DNA of 64,000 nt from Gracilaria domingensis (taxonomy: Eukaryota; Rhodophyta; Florideophyceae; Gracilariales; Gracilariaceae): assembly GCA_022539475.1 (NCBI GenBank), contig VCMS01000260.1, positions 23,238 to 87,237 of the forward strand, read 5' to 3'. Below the pieces are notes generated by a model. The model did no database searches and was not told the DNA's origin. It saw only the letters and a program-made list of their open reading frames with translations. Below are positions 1 to 10,590 of this stretch, one piece after another. Numbering within the stretch: the first letter of the stretch is position 1; each line of letters starts with the position of its first letter. The position numbers were made by a program, and so were the translations under genes.

Positions 1-1255
1 CGCGAACAATCGGAGTTCGCCAAGGTCCTGAGCTTCAAGACCTACCGCTTGATGAACCGTTCCGGAAAGTACAATGCTAAAGTGGCCCGGACAGTCGCGA
101 AGATCCCGCTAAACGGATAGCATTGCAGATTCCCGAGAAGTTCAGTGGGAACGATCCGATCACGGTCCTCAAGTTTCTCAGTGCGTTTAAAACCGCATGC
201 AACCAGAACGGCATTCATGAAGGAGCTGCAGTCTGGCTCTTTCAGTTTTTCACATCCAGCTCGGCTTTAGAGCTCGTCAAGAACCGTATCTCGGGCGAGT
301 CAGGAGCCGTGGATTCGGATGAGGACGATGAGCTTCTACGATCCTATCCGGAGGTCGTGAACCATCTCCTGGAGACGTACGCTACTGACGAAGTCATCGC
401 GGAAGCGTATCACGATATAACAACTTATCGGCAGAGTTCGGAATTACGGAAAGTGAATTCTCGGACCGCTTGTGGAAGAAGAATCTCCGCTGCGGTAACA
501 TATTCACTGATTCGCGTTTGAAGGCTTTATTCGTGGAAGGTTTACTACCAGCGATCCGCGCTTCGGTCCGCAATCATTCTGCAACACACCCGAAGATCGG
601 ATTCAGGCAGTTGGTACTATTTGCAGAAGGTCTAGGAGATACTCACCGTGGCGGAAAGAAGGTTCATTCCACGATCGAGAAAGCCCGTGACGCACGCAAG
701 TCGCGTACGCGAGCTCTCCTTACCGAAACGGATACTAGTACGGAGTCCGGAGTAGTAGAAGACCAGGCTGGAGAGGCCCTAGCAGTGTTGCCCTCGCCGA
801 GCGTCTCCTTCCCGTCGATACCAGCGACAAGTACCGCTTCACCTTCCCAGATGGGTCAGAGCACGATGCCTTCAACACCGTACTCGGCATACCAAACCCC
901 TCGACAATCCTTTGACCCGAACCGGAACCCAGCATGTCGTTTATGCTTGTCAACTACCCGCCCTTGCTGCGAGTGGATGCCTGCCGAAGTCCGGAACAAG
1001 TTGCTCCAGCAACGTGAGCAAAATTACACCCATCGGGTTGATGAAGGTTATTTCCGCCGTCGGATGCCATTTACTGGAGGCCAGGCACGTCGACCCGGTA
1101 ATGTCGGTAGCCAGGGAAGTCGCGCCGACAATAGCGCTCCGATCCCCGGAAGTTCTCAACCAGCCAATAGAAGTCCCCGCCGTTCGGCCTTTATCCTGGA
1201 GGAGGAAGAACCACATCATCCTGAAGAGGAGGAAAACGCTCAGCAGGACGCGTAG
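1..1255 (+). pseudogene. gypsy-1 gag, frameshifted
   Basis: This is the capsid/nucleocapsid region of gypsy-1. Bases 1-122 read in the gag frame (a YRLMNRSGKY segment) up to a stop near 118; 123-521 continues with FKTACNQNG...AVWLFQFF, and a shift near 470-520 moves the frame to 470-1255. The same capsid motifs (YRIYRL..R...Y and FKTSCDQNG...MWLFQF) occur in gypsy-2 gag, which supports homology. The C-terminal part is Pro/Ser-rich with CRLC at the place where gypsy-2 has a clean CCHC knuckle; here the remaining ligands are lost. The product ends with a Glu-rich tail at 1255. A role in particle assembly and RNA packaging is inferred from family and position. Confidence 0.75.
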
Positions 1256-1344
1256 AGGCGCCGCGCCCTGTCAAGGATGACAGCCTCAATGGAGGTCCAG
1301 CCGTTGAACGGAAAGCCGTTGCGGAAGAAGGACTCCATCATGAA

Positions 1345-2330
1345 GTGTTGAACTGTGAGATTGACACTTCCGAACCGGTTTACTTGTTTAGGAGTCAGAA
1401 CTACAAAGTCCTGACAGCCCTCTATCACAAGCCCCGCCTAACACGGATGATCACAAGTGTTCTGGACACAGGAGCATCCCCAAACCTGGTACACACCCGC
1501 GCTTTACCGCCCGGATGGGAGTCTCAGTTATTACCGATCAAGGCTCCCCGTGTATCGGATGCGTCCAACCGTTCGATGAATATTCTCGGCGTAATACCCC
1601 TGGATATCCGACTCGGTAACTTGAAGGTACGGATCCGGTTCTTGTATCTTCCAACCTGGCAGTGGACTGTATCCTGGGCACATCCTTTATAGATCGATAC
1701 ATCAAAGCGATCTACCCCGGGGAACGGAAAATTTCGTTCTACAACTCACCACCCGTGGCCCTTCTTGACGCACACAAAGGTTCTCGAGATGGGAAGCCCA
1801 TCCCCGCTCGCATCCCGAGACACACGGCATCACAGAAGCTTCGTGTCGCTCGCTCCATCATGCTCCCTCCTATGTCTGAGACGGCTGTCTTGGTTCAAAC
1901 CGATACAAGTGGAATGGTTTACTTACAGAACAAGATTCAAACCGTTCGCCGGAACCTGCAACTACTGGCAAATGGAGTGATGGAAGTTCTTCCGAACCGG
2001 CCATTCCATGTATTGGTGGCCAACATGAGCGAACGACCCACAACTCTATCGAAAAACACCGTAGTCGGCGAAGCTCAACCAGCCCCCGCTGCTCTTTTCT
2101 CCATCACCAACCCCACTATCACACAAGTCGACGAGGACGTCGACAGCCCTAAGAAGGGGGGTACAAAAGACGAGATTGAGTCACCGGAAGCGGACTGGAC
2201 ATCGACAGTGCACATCGGTGAAGAGTACGAGCCGCAGCGGAATAAGATCATTCAGCTGCTTTCCGAGTACGCTGATATGTGGACGGACACTTGGGAACAA
2301 TCTCGGCCGCAAAACATCGGATTGAACTAG
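1345..2330 (+). pseudogene. gypsy-1 aspartic protease region
   Basis: The retropepsin that would process the gag-pol polyprotein. The active-site triad DTG is seen in VLDTGASPNLVHTR near 1467-1510, and the flap/C-terminal region continues as DCILGTSFIDRYI in an overlapping frame from 1662, so a frameshift lies near 1662-1692. The stretch 1760-2330 is the linker to reverse transcriptase. It contains the peptide SPKKGGTKDEIES, encoded by a polypurine tract. gypsy-2 has the equivalent DTG and an equivalent PKEGG linker. There is no evidence of a functional product in this copy. Confidence 0.8.
2147..2162 (+). other. Internal polypurine tract in gypsy-1 pol linker
   Basis: CCTAAGAAGGGGGGT lies between protease and RT. 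It is the same 14-base core (CTAAGAAGGGGGGT) as the tract before the 3' LTR. It resembles the central PPT of lentiviruses and Ty1. gypsy-2 has CTAAGGAGGGGGG at the matching place. Function is inferred. Confidence 0.5.
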
Positions 2331-3407
2331 ATCCTGATGCACGTCCAGTGCACCAAGCCCCCTACCGATCCGGTCAGAAGGCCCGAGAATGGGAGAAGGA
2401 GCAAATCACAAAGATGTTGAGGGAAGGAGTAATTGAACCGTCTTCGGCAGAGTGGGCTAGCCCCGTCGTCATCGCCTTGAAGAAGGATGGCTCCTGGCGC
2501 TTCTGCATCGATTACAGAAAGCTCAACGCCGTCACAGTTCGTGACTCTTACCCGATACCACGGATGGATGAATGCATTGATTCACTGGGAGACGCAAGAG
2601 TGTTCTCTACCCTTGACGCCAACTCGGGGTATTGGCAAGTGGAAATAGACAAGCCCGATAGGGCCAAAACTACTTTCACCTCCCACGTGGGTCTCTACCG
2701 CTTTATTCGGATGCCATTTGGTTTGAAGAACGCCCCTGCGACGTTTCAAAGAGCTATAGATGTCATCCTGAATAAGGTTCGTTGGCAATTTGCTATCGTG
2801 TATCTCGACGATGTCATAATCTACTCGAGCTCCGTCACGGATCATTACCGACACCTAGCTAAGGTACTTGACCTACTCCGAGAAGCCGGAATAACACTGA
2901 AGTGAAGAAGTGCTTCTTCTTCCAGTCAGCAGTTGATTACCTGGGACATGTGATCCGACCCGGGAAGCTTCAAGTGGCGTCGAAGACTTGTGACGCTGTG
3001 ACAAAAGCTAAACCACCACGGACACAGACCGAGCTCCGGGCGTTCCTAGGTCCCTCCAATGTCTACAGACGCTTCGTGCCGAACTTTGCAAGGATCTCCC
3101 ATCCGCTGAACCGGAAGCTTGAGAAGGACCAACCTGTCGACCTCGAACCGTTTTCGGAAGAAGATATGGAGGCGTTCGAAGAACTGAAGAAGAGGCTCAC
3201 CTCCCCTCCAATTCTATCTTTACCGAAACCCGGAAAGCCCTACATCTTGGAGACGGACGCCTGTGACGTCAAGTCGGATGTACTCTGCTACAGCAGCAAG
3301 AAGATGAGAAAGACTACCGCCCAATCGGATACTGGAGCCGTTCGTTAACCGCGCCGGAAAGGAACTACAGCACCTCTGAGCGAGAGTGCCTGGCCATCGT
3401 ATGGAGC
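2279..3407 (+). pseudogene. gypsy-1 reverse transcriptase and start of RNase H
   Basis: Reverse transcriptase fingers and palm are read from 2279: the entry segment with REGVIEPSSAEWASPVV, FCIDYRKLNAVTV, then FSTLDANSGYWQ, RMPFGLKNAPATFQ and the catalytic YLDD in AIVYLDDVIIYS. A stop or shift after TLK (2903-2905) moves to another frame (2902-3348) with YLGHVI, FLGPSNVYRRFV and the beginning of RNase H (LETDACD, first catalytic Asp). Bases 3349-3407 bridge to the next open frame. All key RT residues are present, but the frame is broken at least twice. Confidence 0.88.
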
Positions 3408-5681
3408 ATGCTACTTCTAAGGCCATACCTGGAAGGACAACGTTTTGTAGTTCGAACGGATCACAACGCTTTGCGCTGGCTCCTCAATATAACCGACGCT
3501 ACGGGAAGACTCGCGAGGTGGCGTCTACGCCTCGCAGAGTTTGACTTTGAGGTGCACTACCGACCCGGCATAAAACATCTTCCTGCCGACGCAGTGTCAC
3601 GGATGCCGACCGACGGAAATGATGAGACGCCTTTGGAGGATGAAATCCCATGCCTGTTCATAGAAGAGATAGAGACCGACACGGACTATGTTGTGGCAGA
3701 TGTCCTCGTTAACGGAGAAGTCATCAAGGACGCGCTGATCAACTGGCCAACAATCACCGATGACGGTGAGCCCTTGCATGTATTCACAACCGTCCCGGAG
3801 CAACCTGACGTCACTCCGATAACGGTTGAAGAGTTCATTGCCGCCCAGGCGAGGGACCCTTTCTGCAAAGCTAAGGCCGAATCCGTCGGAGATCCTAAGT
3901 CCCAGTTTGACTACAACCGTTCCGGGATACTGTGCAGAATATCACCGATCGACGGAGCAGTACAGAGAGTCGTACCGGAGTCCCTACGGGAAAGAGTTCT
4001 TGAACTCGCTCATTTCCAACGCTTGGCTGGACACCCCGGTGCAATCAAGATGTACTACACCCTACGTCGGGATTTCTACTGGCCACTCATGTCGCAGCAT
4101 GTATTTGAGACCTTCTCTCGGTGTGAACCGTGTCGAGCCGTTCGCGGAACTCATTTCAGGAACCAAAAATACTTGAAGTTGTTCCCGGCAACGGGTCCCT
4201 TCGAGTTTGTGGCCATGGACATACTCGGACCATTGCCGAAAACCGGACGCGGAAAGAGATACATATTGGTGATAACGGACCGCTTTACTAAGCTCACTCG
4301 AGCCATACCGCTGTCGGACACGAAGGCCGCTGATATCGCTATCGCGTTCCTCGAGAATTGGGTCTACCCTTACGGGATTCCTACTTACCTCCTCACCGAC
4401 AATGGCCCGCAGTTCGTCGCCAAGTACTTCGAGTCGCTCTCTGCTGATCTCGGTATTACGCACGCTCTCACGACGGCATATCATCCGCAGACGAACGGGC
4501 AGGCCGAAAGGTTCAATAAGGTTTTGGTGAACCGCTTGCGGAATTACGTAGCAAAGCACCAGAAGGACTGGGATAAGTTGGTCCAGCCGTTGGTGTACGG
4601 GTACAACCTGCAGGTTCACCGCTCAACCGGATTCACTCCCTTCGACCTCTCTCTTACGCGGCACCCTCCCGGGATCGTGCTCGACGAGCCTACGTCAGCT
4701 CTCCCGCAAACGGCATCTCTCCACCCGACAACGGCTGAGACCCGTCGCGTAACACGGGCCCGAATATCGGAACTAATCAAGCTAGCCTACACCAAATTAG
4801 GCAAAGCGCAGGAGCGCTACAAAGCGTCCTTTGATTCCCGGATACGGTACACTCCAACCTTTAAGGAAGGGGATATGGTTTACTTGGACGCTCCGCCTCG
4901 GAAGAAGAATTCAACTGAGTACGAGGATATCGTCAAGAAACTGCTGCCGGCTTCGGAAGGTCCGTATAAGGTCGTTCGTGTTACCGACACTACTGTCACA
5001 CTGGATATTGACGGGTTACACGATATTGTTAGTATTGACCGAGTGACGGCGGCGCCCGCTCCTGTTTCCGAGGAGAGCGCAACCCCCGCCCCCGTCACCG
5101 ATTCTAGTTCCGAATCGGCCACCCCTCCTATTTCCGAAGAGAGGGAAAATATGGCTGATAAAACCAATAATGGAAGAGCCGCTACGGAACCGAACGCTCG
5201 CCCAGAAGCGCCGCACTCGGAGGCCACGCCTGCACAGCCGCTGGAAGAACCCGCTCCGGTTGAAGACAGTACCTCCGATACGCCGCTCGCTGCACACGCG
5301 ACTCCGCCTACATCTCAGCCGACCACGGCTTCTACTCACCCAGAGACGGAAAAAGAATGGGTCGTGGAGAAGGTCACCGGCCACGGTACAGCCGAAGACG
5401 GTGAGGAGCTCGTACGAGTGAAGTGGTACGGTTTCAAGAAGTCTACGTGGGAACCGAGCCGCAACATTCCACACAACTTTGTAGAACGGTACTTCCGACG
5501 AACGGCTCGCGAGGACGCATCGCAACCTAAGAAGGGGGGTACGAAACGCCAAACACGGAAGCAAAGAATCCTGAAACGGCAGTCCGCCTCCAACATTCTA
5601 GAAGCGTTTCTCCGAATCCCGGCATTGGAAAGCGACAACAGCTGGCGCGGGTTACTATTGTGCTCACCATCACATTCATGA
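3408..5681 (+). CDS. gypsy-1 RNase H end, integrase and chromodomain
   Basis: The longest intact pol piece (757 codons). It opens with the end of RNase H (VRTDHNALRWLLN, ADAVSRMP). The integrase zinc-binding region follows (LAHFQRLAGHPG...CEPC, His/His/Cys/Cys), then the DDE core: VAMDILGPL, LTDNGPQFV and HPQTNGQAERFNK hold the two Asp and the Glu. After a Pro/Thr/Glu-rich spacer comes a C-terminal chromodomain at roughly residues 640-705: EWVVEKVTGHG, RVKWYGFKKSTWEP, FVERYFRR. Chromodomains of this kind steer integration toward marked chromatin. The tail past it includes a second PKKGGTK peptide. It would need fusion to upstream frames to be expressed. Confidence 0.92.
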   Translation: MLLLRPYLEGQRFVVRTDHNALRWLLNITDATGRLARWRLRLAEFDFEVHYRPGIKHLPADAVSRMPTDGNDETPLEDEIPCLFIEEIETDTDYVVADVLVNGEVIKDALINWPTITDDGEPLHVFTTVPEQPDVTPITVEEFIAAQARDPFCKAKAESVGDPKSQFDYNRSGILCRISPIDGAVQRVVPESLRERVLELAHFQRLAGHPGAIKMYYTLRRDFYWPLMSQHVFETFSRCEPCRAVRGTHFRNQKYLKLFPATGPFEFVAMDILGPLPKTGRGKRYILVITDRFTKLTRAIPLSDTKAADIAIAFLENWVYPYGIPTYLLTDNGPQFVAKYFESLSADLGITHALTTAYHPQTNGQAERFNKVLVNRLRNYVAKHQKDWDKLVQPLVYGYNLQVHRSTGFTPFDLSLTRHPPGIVLDEPTSALPQTASLHPTTAETRRVTRARISELIKLAYTKLGKAQERYKASFDSRIRYTPTFKEGDMVYLDAPPRKKNSTEYEDIVKKLLPASEGPYKVVRVTDTTVTLDIDGLHDIVSIDRVTAAPAPVSEESATPAPVTDSSSESATPPISEERENMADKTNNGRAATEPNARPEAPHSEATPAQPLEEPAPVEDSTSDTPLAAHATPPTSQPTTASTHPETEKEWVVEKVTGHGTAEDGEELVRVKWYGFKKSTWEPSRNIPHNFVERYFRRTAREDASQPKKGGTKRQTRKQRILKRQSASNILEAFLRIPALESDNSWRGLLLCSPSHS
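5526..5540 (+). other. Second internal polypurine tract, after the chromodomain
   Basis: CCTAAGAAGGGGGGT again, 3' of the chromodomain and in frame (PKKGGTK), so the first two of the three gypsy-1 copies encode the same peptide. It may be a duplicated PPT or a conserved peptide. Confidence 0.45.
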
Positions 5682-5770
5682 AGCACAGAATGTAACAACA
5701 ACATTGAGAAACAACCCGTATATCGGAACAGATTGAGAAAAAAGCAACCCGGACAGCTTTACAGCAATGT

Positions 5771-5890
5771 GCTCAACGCGCGGCACACACGGGGGCGCCC
5801 AGCATGGACGCGGCACACGCGGTGGCGCAAAGCAAGGACGCGATGCACGCGGCGGCTCCCGGCAAGGACGCGCCACGCCACGGAGAGCGA
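5771..5890. repeat. 30-bp tandem repeat, about 4 units
   Basis: The string GCAAGGACGCG or GCATGGACGCG recurs at 5802, 5832 and 5862, a period of exactly 30, with a weaker unit from 5771. It lies between pol and the reverse-strand ORF of gypsy-1. Confidence 0.7.
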
Positions 5891-6305
5891 CAGTACCATG
5901 CGCGCATGCTCTCTAGGCCCGTATACAGCAGGGAGCGCCTGGAAGCGCCAGAGGCTACTTGCAAGGATAATCAAAATATTTGTTGGGGAAATTACCCCTC
6001 CGCAAACGGTCAAAAACGGCGATTACTTGTTTGCCCGATATCTCGGAAACGAAGCCGTTTCAGAGGCTGAAAACACGCGATTTGCGCTCCTGGCGCGCTC
6101 AAAATACTTAGGATTTTTTGAGTGCCAGCGCGCGCGCCCTACGCGTATTACTGGCAACCGATTCGGCTACTAAGCGCACAATGGATGCATCTCAGTACGG
6201 CATTCTTCGAAAAATCAATCGTTTATTTCGTGTACATCGCTGTGCATTGCTTTGCGCAATGCAACCAAACTTGATCACGCAGTCGAGCTTGAGGTCCAGA
6301 AACAG

Positions 6306-8278
6306 CTACGATTGCGGAACGTCCTTCGCTTCCGGTATTGGAGACTGCGGTGGAGTGACCGTTGGGTACAAAGCAAGTTCTGGTTTGAGTGCTTCGCCCG
6401 TCCATGGCTCCAATCGAAACGTATCTGTCACATCCTCAATGAGGCTTGCTTGCGCCCCTTGGAGGATACCATCCATCGCGTTGCACATGTCGTTGTGGAC
6501 ATCTATCGCACGCCTTGCAAACCGGTCACGGAACTCGCTGAACTGGCTCGCGTACTCTCGCAATCGAGATGCGCTCCCAGCCCATTCTTTGGCCCGTTGG
6601 AGAGCCTGTACCGCACTATTGGATCGCGGCAAACCGAGCCTCTCGCACTCATCATTCAGCGACTGCAGCGCAGTGGCAACAGCCGCATCGGTCTCATCTT
6701 CATCCGCTGTCTCGGGCTTGTTTGTGTGAGGAAGCTGTAGACTCGAAGGCTGCCCATTCTTGTCGGCTCCTGCTGCGACTTGCGTCCTTTGAACTTCATT
6801 TTCTGGAGCTTCGATGTTCGGACTTGAAACTGGAACTGCAGTTTGAACGTCCTCCGTATTGCTTTCCAAAACGGATTCTTTCGGGAAGACCTGCGCAGCC
6901 GCAGTTATGACCGGATCAGAATCAAGCAGCACTGAGCGAAGAACAGGACCGAGGTGCCCACCAGGTAGTGACTCCTTTACGAACCCTGCCGCCCTCGGAA
7001 AGTATAGTTGAACGCTCTTCCTAGGAGCATCCATCCATTCCGCCTCGGGAAGGTACGGAGGGTTGTACAAGTACTCTTTCCCATCATCTCGCATCACAGG
7101 ATGTCGAGGGATGTCCGGAAAACTGTCGGAGTCGTAATCATACCAAAGAAAGCCCGGTCTTGGAGTCCTGTCCCAATCGATCTGACAGACGTAGTCAAGG
7201 AGAGAATCCGCTTCGGAAGCCTTAAACTCCGTTCCTCGAACAATGTTTTGAACCCCGACGTCACGGATTAAACGCACTAACTCAGGTGGGAGGCGAAAGA
7301 GACGCCCTGCGGGGCAATTCAAATCACGATCGTGACCAAGTCTCCAGTCGCTAAACTTGAGCTGCATGCGCATACCGTATCGGGCGGCAAAAAGAAAGCT
7401 CAGGAATGCCAAGACGATCCACTCCGCGTTCAGTACCTGCCACGCAAGGGTGGCAAGGCGGTTCTCGGTCAGTAACAACGCGGAAAAGTAGGAGATGATT
7501 GGTGGCGTCGGCACGCAGAGATACCGACTCACCGCGAAGACACCCGATTCCGGAATTGTGACATAACGACCTTGGCGCAAAGGGCGAAGCAGATCATGGA
7601 ATTCTTGGTTGTGCCAAGAGAAGAAGAAGCCATGGCCGTCCCGGATGCGAGCTTCGGTGCTAACGTTATCGCCCCAGTGGTCTCGATTCGAGAAGAAGTA
7701 TATCTCATCGAACGGCGGTGTCCACGCTACCAAGCCGAGGATGTTATGACCAGGAGGAGGGAAGTGTCCTGCGGCAACCGAAACGGAGGGATCTCCAAAC
7801 TGAGCGCGAAGCAGGAGTAGTATCGCAACCAGGCGGCTTTGGTATTCTCGCTCCGGCAGACAACGGACCCATGGCATATCCGTTGGAAGACCAGGATCCA
7901 GGCGGACACCGATGTCGGAATGAAGAGGATTAACTCGCATGTGGGCCCACACCGCGCTTTCCAGGCACCATCACGGAGGCGTTTGTTGCTGGAGAAGTAC
8001 CCCCTTTCGGGATTCGATGGTATTGCTGCAAACCGCTGAGCGTCGAAGAATTCCCCGCCAAGGGATACATAATGATTAACCGAGTACGGTAGTGCCACTG
8101 AGCGCGCGCCAACTCGGTTGCGGTTGCCTAAGCGTCGATGCTCAAACTCCGTATCCGGACTTACCCATTGGTTACCACTCTGAGGCATAGCTGTGAGGAA
8201 CCGTTGCGGAGGAGGAGACAGGATTTGTTTAGAAAAGCAAGAGCTGGCGGCACCGGAAGTCGGAAGTTTTATGAGCAA
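6306..8278 (-). pseudogene. gypsy-1 reverse-strand accessory ORF (tail-to-tail with pol)
   Basis: I recognise no known family. The product reads from about 8278 in one frame, shifts near 7930-7950, and runs as a 548-codon frame to 6306. It lies on the strand opposite pol, between integrase/chromodomain and the 3' LTR. It aligns in order with the ORF at 54415-56635 of gypsy-2. Shared blocks are P(T/S)D(M/L)P near the start of the long frame, WGDN..(E)ARIRD, HNQEF, CVPTPP followed by a hydrophobic stretch ending AARYG, GRLFRLP..(V)..LIR, then an acidic Asp/Tyr/Pro patch. The C-terminal 250 residues are variable and low-complexity, ending in predicted helix. No signal peptide is evident, and no nuclease, envelope or zinc motif. 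A transcript would have to come from the 3' LTR side. Confidence 0.75.
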
Positions 8279-8374
8279 AAAACAAGGCGAACTGGGTGGG
8301 GCACTGTATGATGTAGAGCCCGAAATCGGATTTAGCGTTTTTGAGGGAATCGTTGTCCGAGGACGGACAACAAG

Positions 8375-8388
8375 CTAAGAAGGGGGGT
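8375..8388 (+). other. gypsy-1 3' polypurine tract
   Basis: CTAAGAAGGGGGGT lies 11 bases before a TG that opens the probable 3' LTR. It would prime plus-strand DNA synthesis. Confidence 0.6.
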
Positions 8389-8399
8389 CCGTAAGATAC

Positions 8400-8983
8400 T
8401 GTGCCGTGACGGTTGCAGTGGTGGCACTGTAAGGAAACCCGCTCGTCGGATGACATTGTTGTAGTAGATATAGTAGTAGTAGTAGTCCACGTGTATGCCG
8501 GTGGCAGCTAGTGCCCCGTGATCGGTAAGTCGTACACGTGTGTGGCGACGCCGGACGAGGTATTTATTTTCGCCAGCTCGGCTGTAGCCACCATGACAGT
8601 AAACCAAGGTGCTTCCTACTAGGTTCTTCGTCTTGTTTCCCGTGGCACGGATCCTAAGTCGTAGTAGGAACCCAGCTTGTCTAAGACCTGCACAGGCTGT
8701 TCTGCGGCGATATCACTACCGTTGCACCGGCTCTCTGGCTAGGCGCGTGGTACCTTTCTGGACTGCGCGTGTCTCCGTACTCGGTTTCACCACAGAGTGC
8801 CGTGGACTACTCCGCACCTTCAACGACCGTCTTTTCCGACTCGGCAGCTCACACGGCCTTACACCCCGTGTGCCGCGCATCCACACCACCGTTCCCGGAC
8901 ATTCTCTTGAGTAGTCGCTCGCGCGCACTATCTCACACTATGCATCTCTTGTGTAGAGTTGCATATACATAATCACAATAACA
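8400..8983 (+). repeat. Probable 3' LTR of gypsy-1
   Basis: Boundaries are inferred from TGTGCCGTGACG just after the PPT and an ending in AATAACA at 8983. The length of 584 bp compares with about 562 for the gypsy-2 LTR. The 5' LTR is outside the window, so this cannot be confirmed here. Confidence 0.4.
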
Positions 8984-9334
8984 TAAAGAGCCGAAGAGCA
9001 AGGCCCATAGATGGCTAACCATAAAGCTCATCTTTTCCCGAAGAGCGTCTTTCAGAACTTGCAGGCGCGGTGCAAACTTCAATATCTAAGTCAATCAACG
9101 CAGTCACCTGGCTACCAAACACCTCACACCAGTAAACTCCTAAAACCTAAGCAACACACCAAAAACCCGGTGGGAAAAAAGGATATGCTACCTTTTAGGA
9201 AAATGGAGAAGGATTGTGAGACACAACTAACATAAACATTAAACAAATTCACCTATGAGATAACACGCAATAAGAGCAGAAGACAAAACAAATTTAAGCA
9301 GACTTAGAGTGGTTAGTAGTCCCAATAATTCTTT
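8984..9334. other. Spacer between gypsy-1 and the copia pol end
   Basis: About 350 bases without a supported gene. This should include the 3' end of the copia element, but no matching LTR was found on the far side near 17.6 kb. Confidence 0.4.
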
Positions 9335-10590
9335 TCAGAACGAGTCAAGATGCATCAAGCTGACCATCCTCCTTATATCAGCGAGGGACGCGCACTTTGT
9401 CAGTATGTCAGCGCTCTGTAGACTCCTTGGGATATGCAGCAACTTGATAATGTTTTCGGCAAACATATCTCTCACATGATGCATCTTCAAGTTAATGTGC
9501 TTGTTGCGACTAGAGATCTGAGGGTTTGTAGTGAGCGAAAGTGCAGCCGAGCTGTCCAGTAGAGTCTCCGTAGCCTCATACCAGAACTTCTTGCTCCAAG
9601 GCTGTTGGTGTGCGAATTCCCAAAACATCTTTCGGACCCATGTGATGTCCTTTGCGCATGTAGAAAGAGCTACGTATTCCGCCTCTGCTGACGAAAGATC
9701 AATGACGGTTTGACGCTTCGATTTCCACATGATTGGTGCGTCGTTGACGACGATTACGTACCCAGTAGTAGACTTGCGAGTCTCTATACATCCCCCTCCA
9801 TCGGCGTCAGCGTACGCACGAAGTGAGGCGGGAGTAATTGGAATATTCGATCGGTAGTGGAGTCCGTAGTCCAATGTACCAGCCACATACCTCAAGAGAC
9901 GCTTGAGCAAGGAAAAGTGGCGCTCGCAAGGATTGTGCAGATGCTTCGAAGGAGCCGAAACCGGGAAAGAGAGATCCGGCCTCGTAGATACAGCCATGTA
10001 GAGGAGTCCACCGATTACAGCCCTATAATTAGCGTGATCCATTGCAGAGAGAGCCTGCTCGTTCTCACTTGTAGGAAGTAAGTTCGCTACGGCTAGGAAA
10101 GGAGATTGCACCGTGTTGCATCGTTTCATCACAAACTTCCAGAGCAGTTGTATCGCGTAGCCATATTGCGTGACCTTTATGCAAAGCACAGAACGTTGGA
10201 TACTCCAGCCAGTAAATGACTTAAGTTCACCATACAGCTTCACGTCAAAGGTGGGCGATAGTCGTTCCTTGAAGTATGTCAGGAGGTTTACGCTGTTGGC
10301 GGCGAAGAGGCAGTCGTCAACGATTACTACCACTATAATGAACTGGTCTTCTTCACGGTACATGAAGACTAGTGAGTCGAGAGCCTATGTCACGAATCCC
10401 CATGACAATAGAGTTTCCGAGAAGAGGGAGCCCCAGATAATCCCAGCTTGCAAAGCTCCGTAAAGGAAGTTGAGTAACCGGCAGACGTGACCCGGTTTTG
10501 CAGGAATACCCGAGCAGTCGGTTGGTTGCTTCATGAGTATTGGGACGTCAAGTTTGCCGTAGAGATACGCGTTCGATATGTCAGCTCCTT
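9335..10590 (-). pseudogene. Copia RT (C-terminal part) and RNase H
   Basis: The end of a Ty1/copia pol. From 10590 downward the frame gives the RT motifs ADISNAYLYGKLD and LYGALQAG. An amber codon near 10388 interrupts it, then 10363-9335 is open for 342 codons. Visible are the catalytic Asp pair in VVIVDDCLFA (the YVDD equivalent), the post-RT signature YRAVIGGLLYMAVSTRPDLSF, and RNase H with AYADADGGG, STTGY, WKSKRQ, LSSAEAEYVAL, and the late segment NKHINLKMHHVRD...ADILTK. These are diagnostic of copia elements. A second shift near 10591 separates it from the RT N-terminus. Inactive. Confidence 0.93.

Larger units (their letters stand above)
1..8983 (+). mobile_element. gypsy-1: Ty3/gypsy chromovirus, 5' end outside window
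   Basis: The order is gag, protease, reverse transcriptase, RNase H, integrase, chromodomain, then a reverse-strand ORF, a polypurine tract and a probable 3' LTR. The 5' LTR and primer binding site lie before base 1. The coding region is broken by about six frameshifts or stops, so this copy is dead. Gag, pol and the reverse ORF align in order with gypsy-2 (53394-63654), so the two belong to one lineage. The 3' boundary is an estimate, because the partner LTR is not in the window. Confidence 0.9.

Noticed and set aside
5016-5564. Minus-strand ORF of 182 codons opposite the gypsy-1 chromodomain
   Set aside because: It shadows the integrase/chromodomain frame and has no counterpart in gypsy-2.
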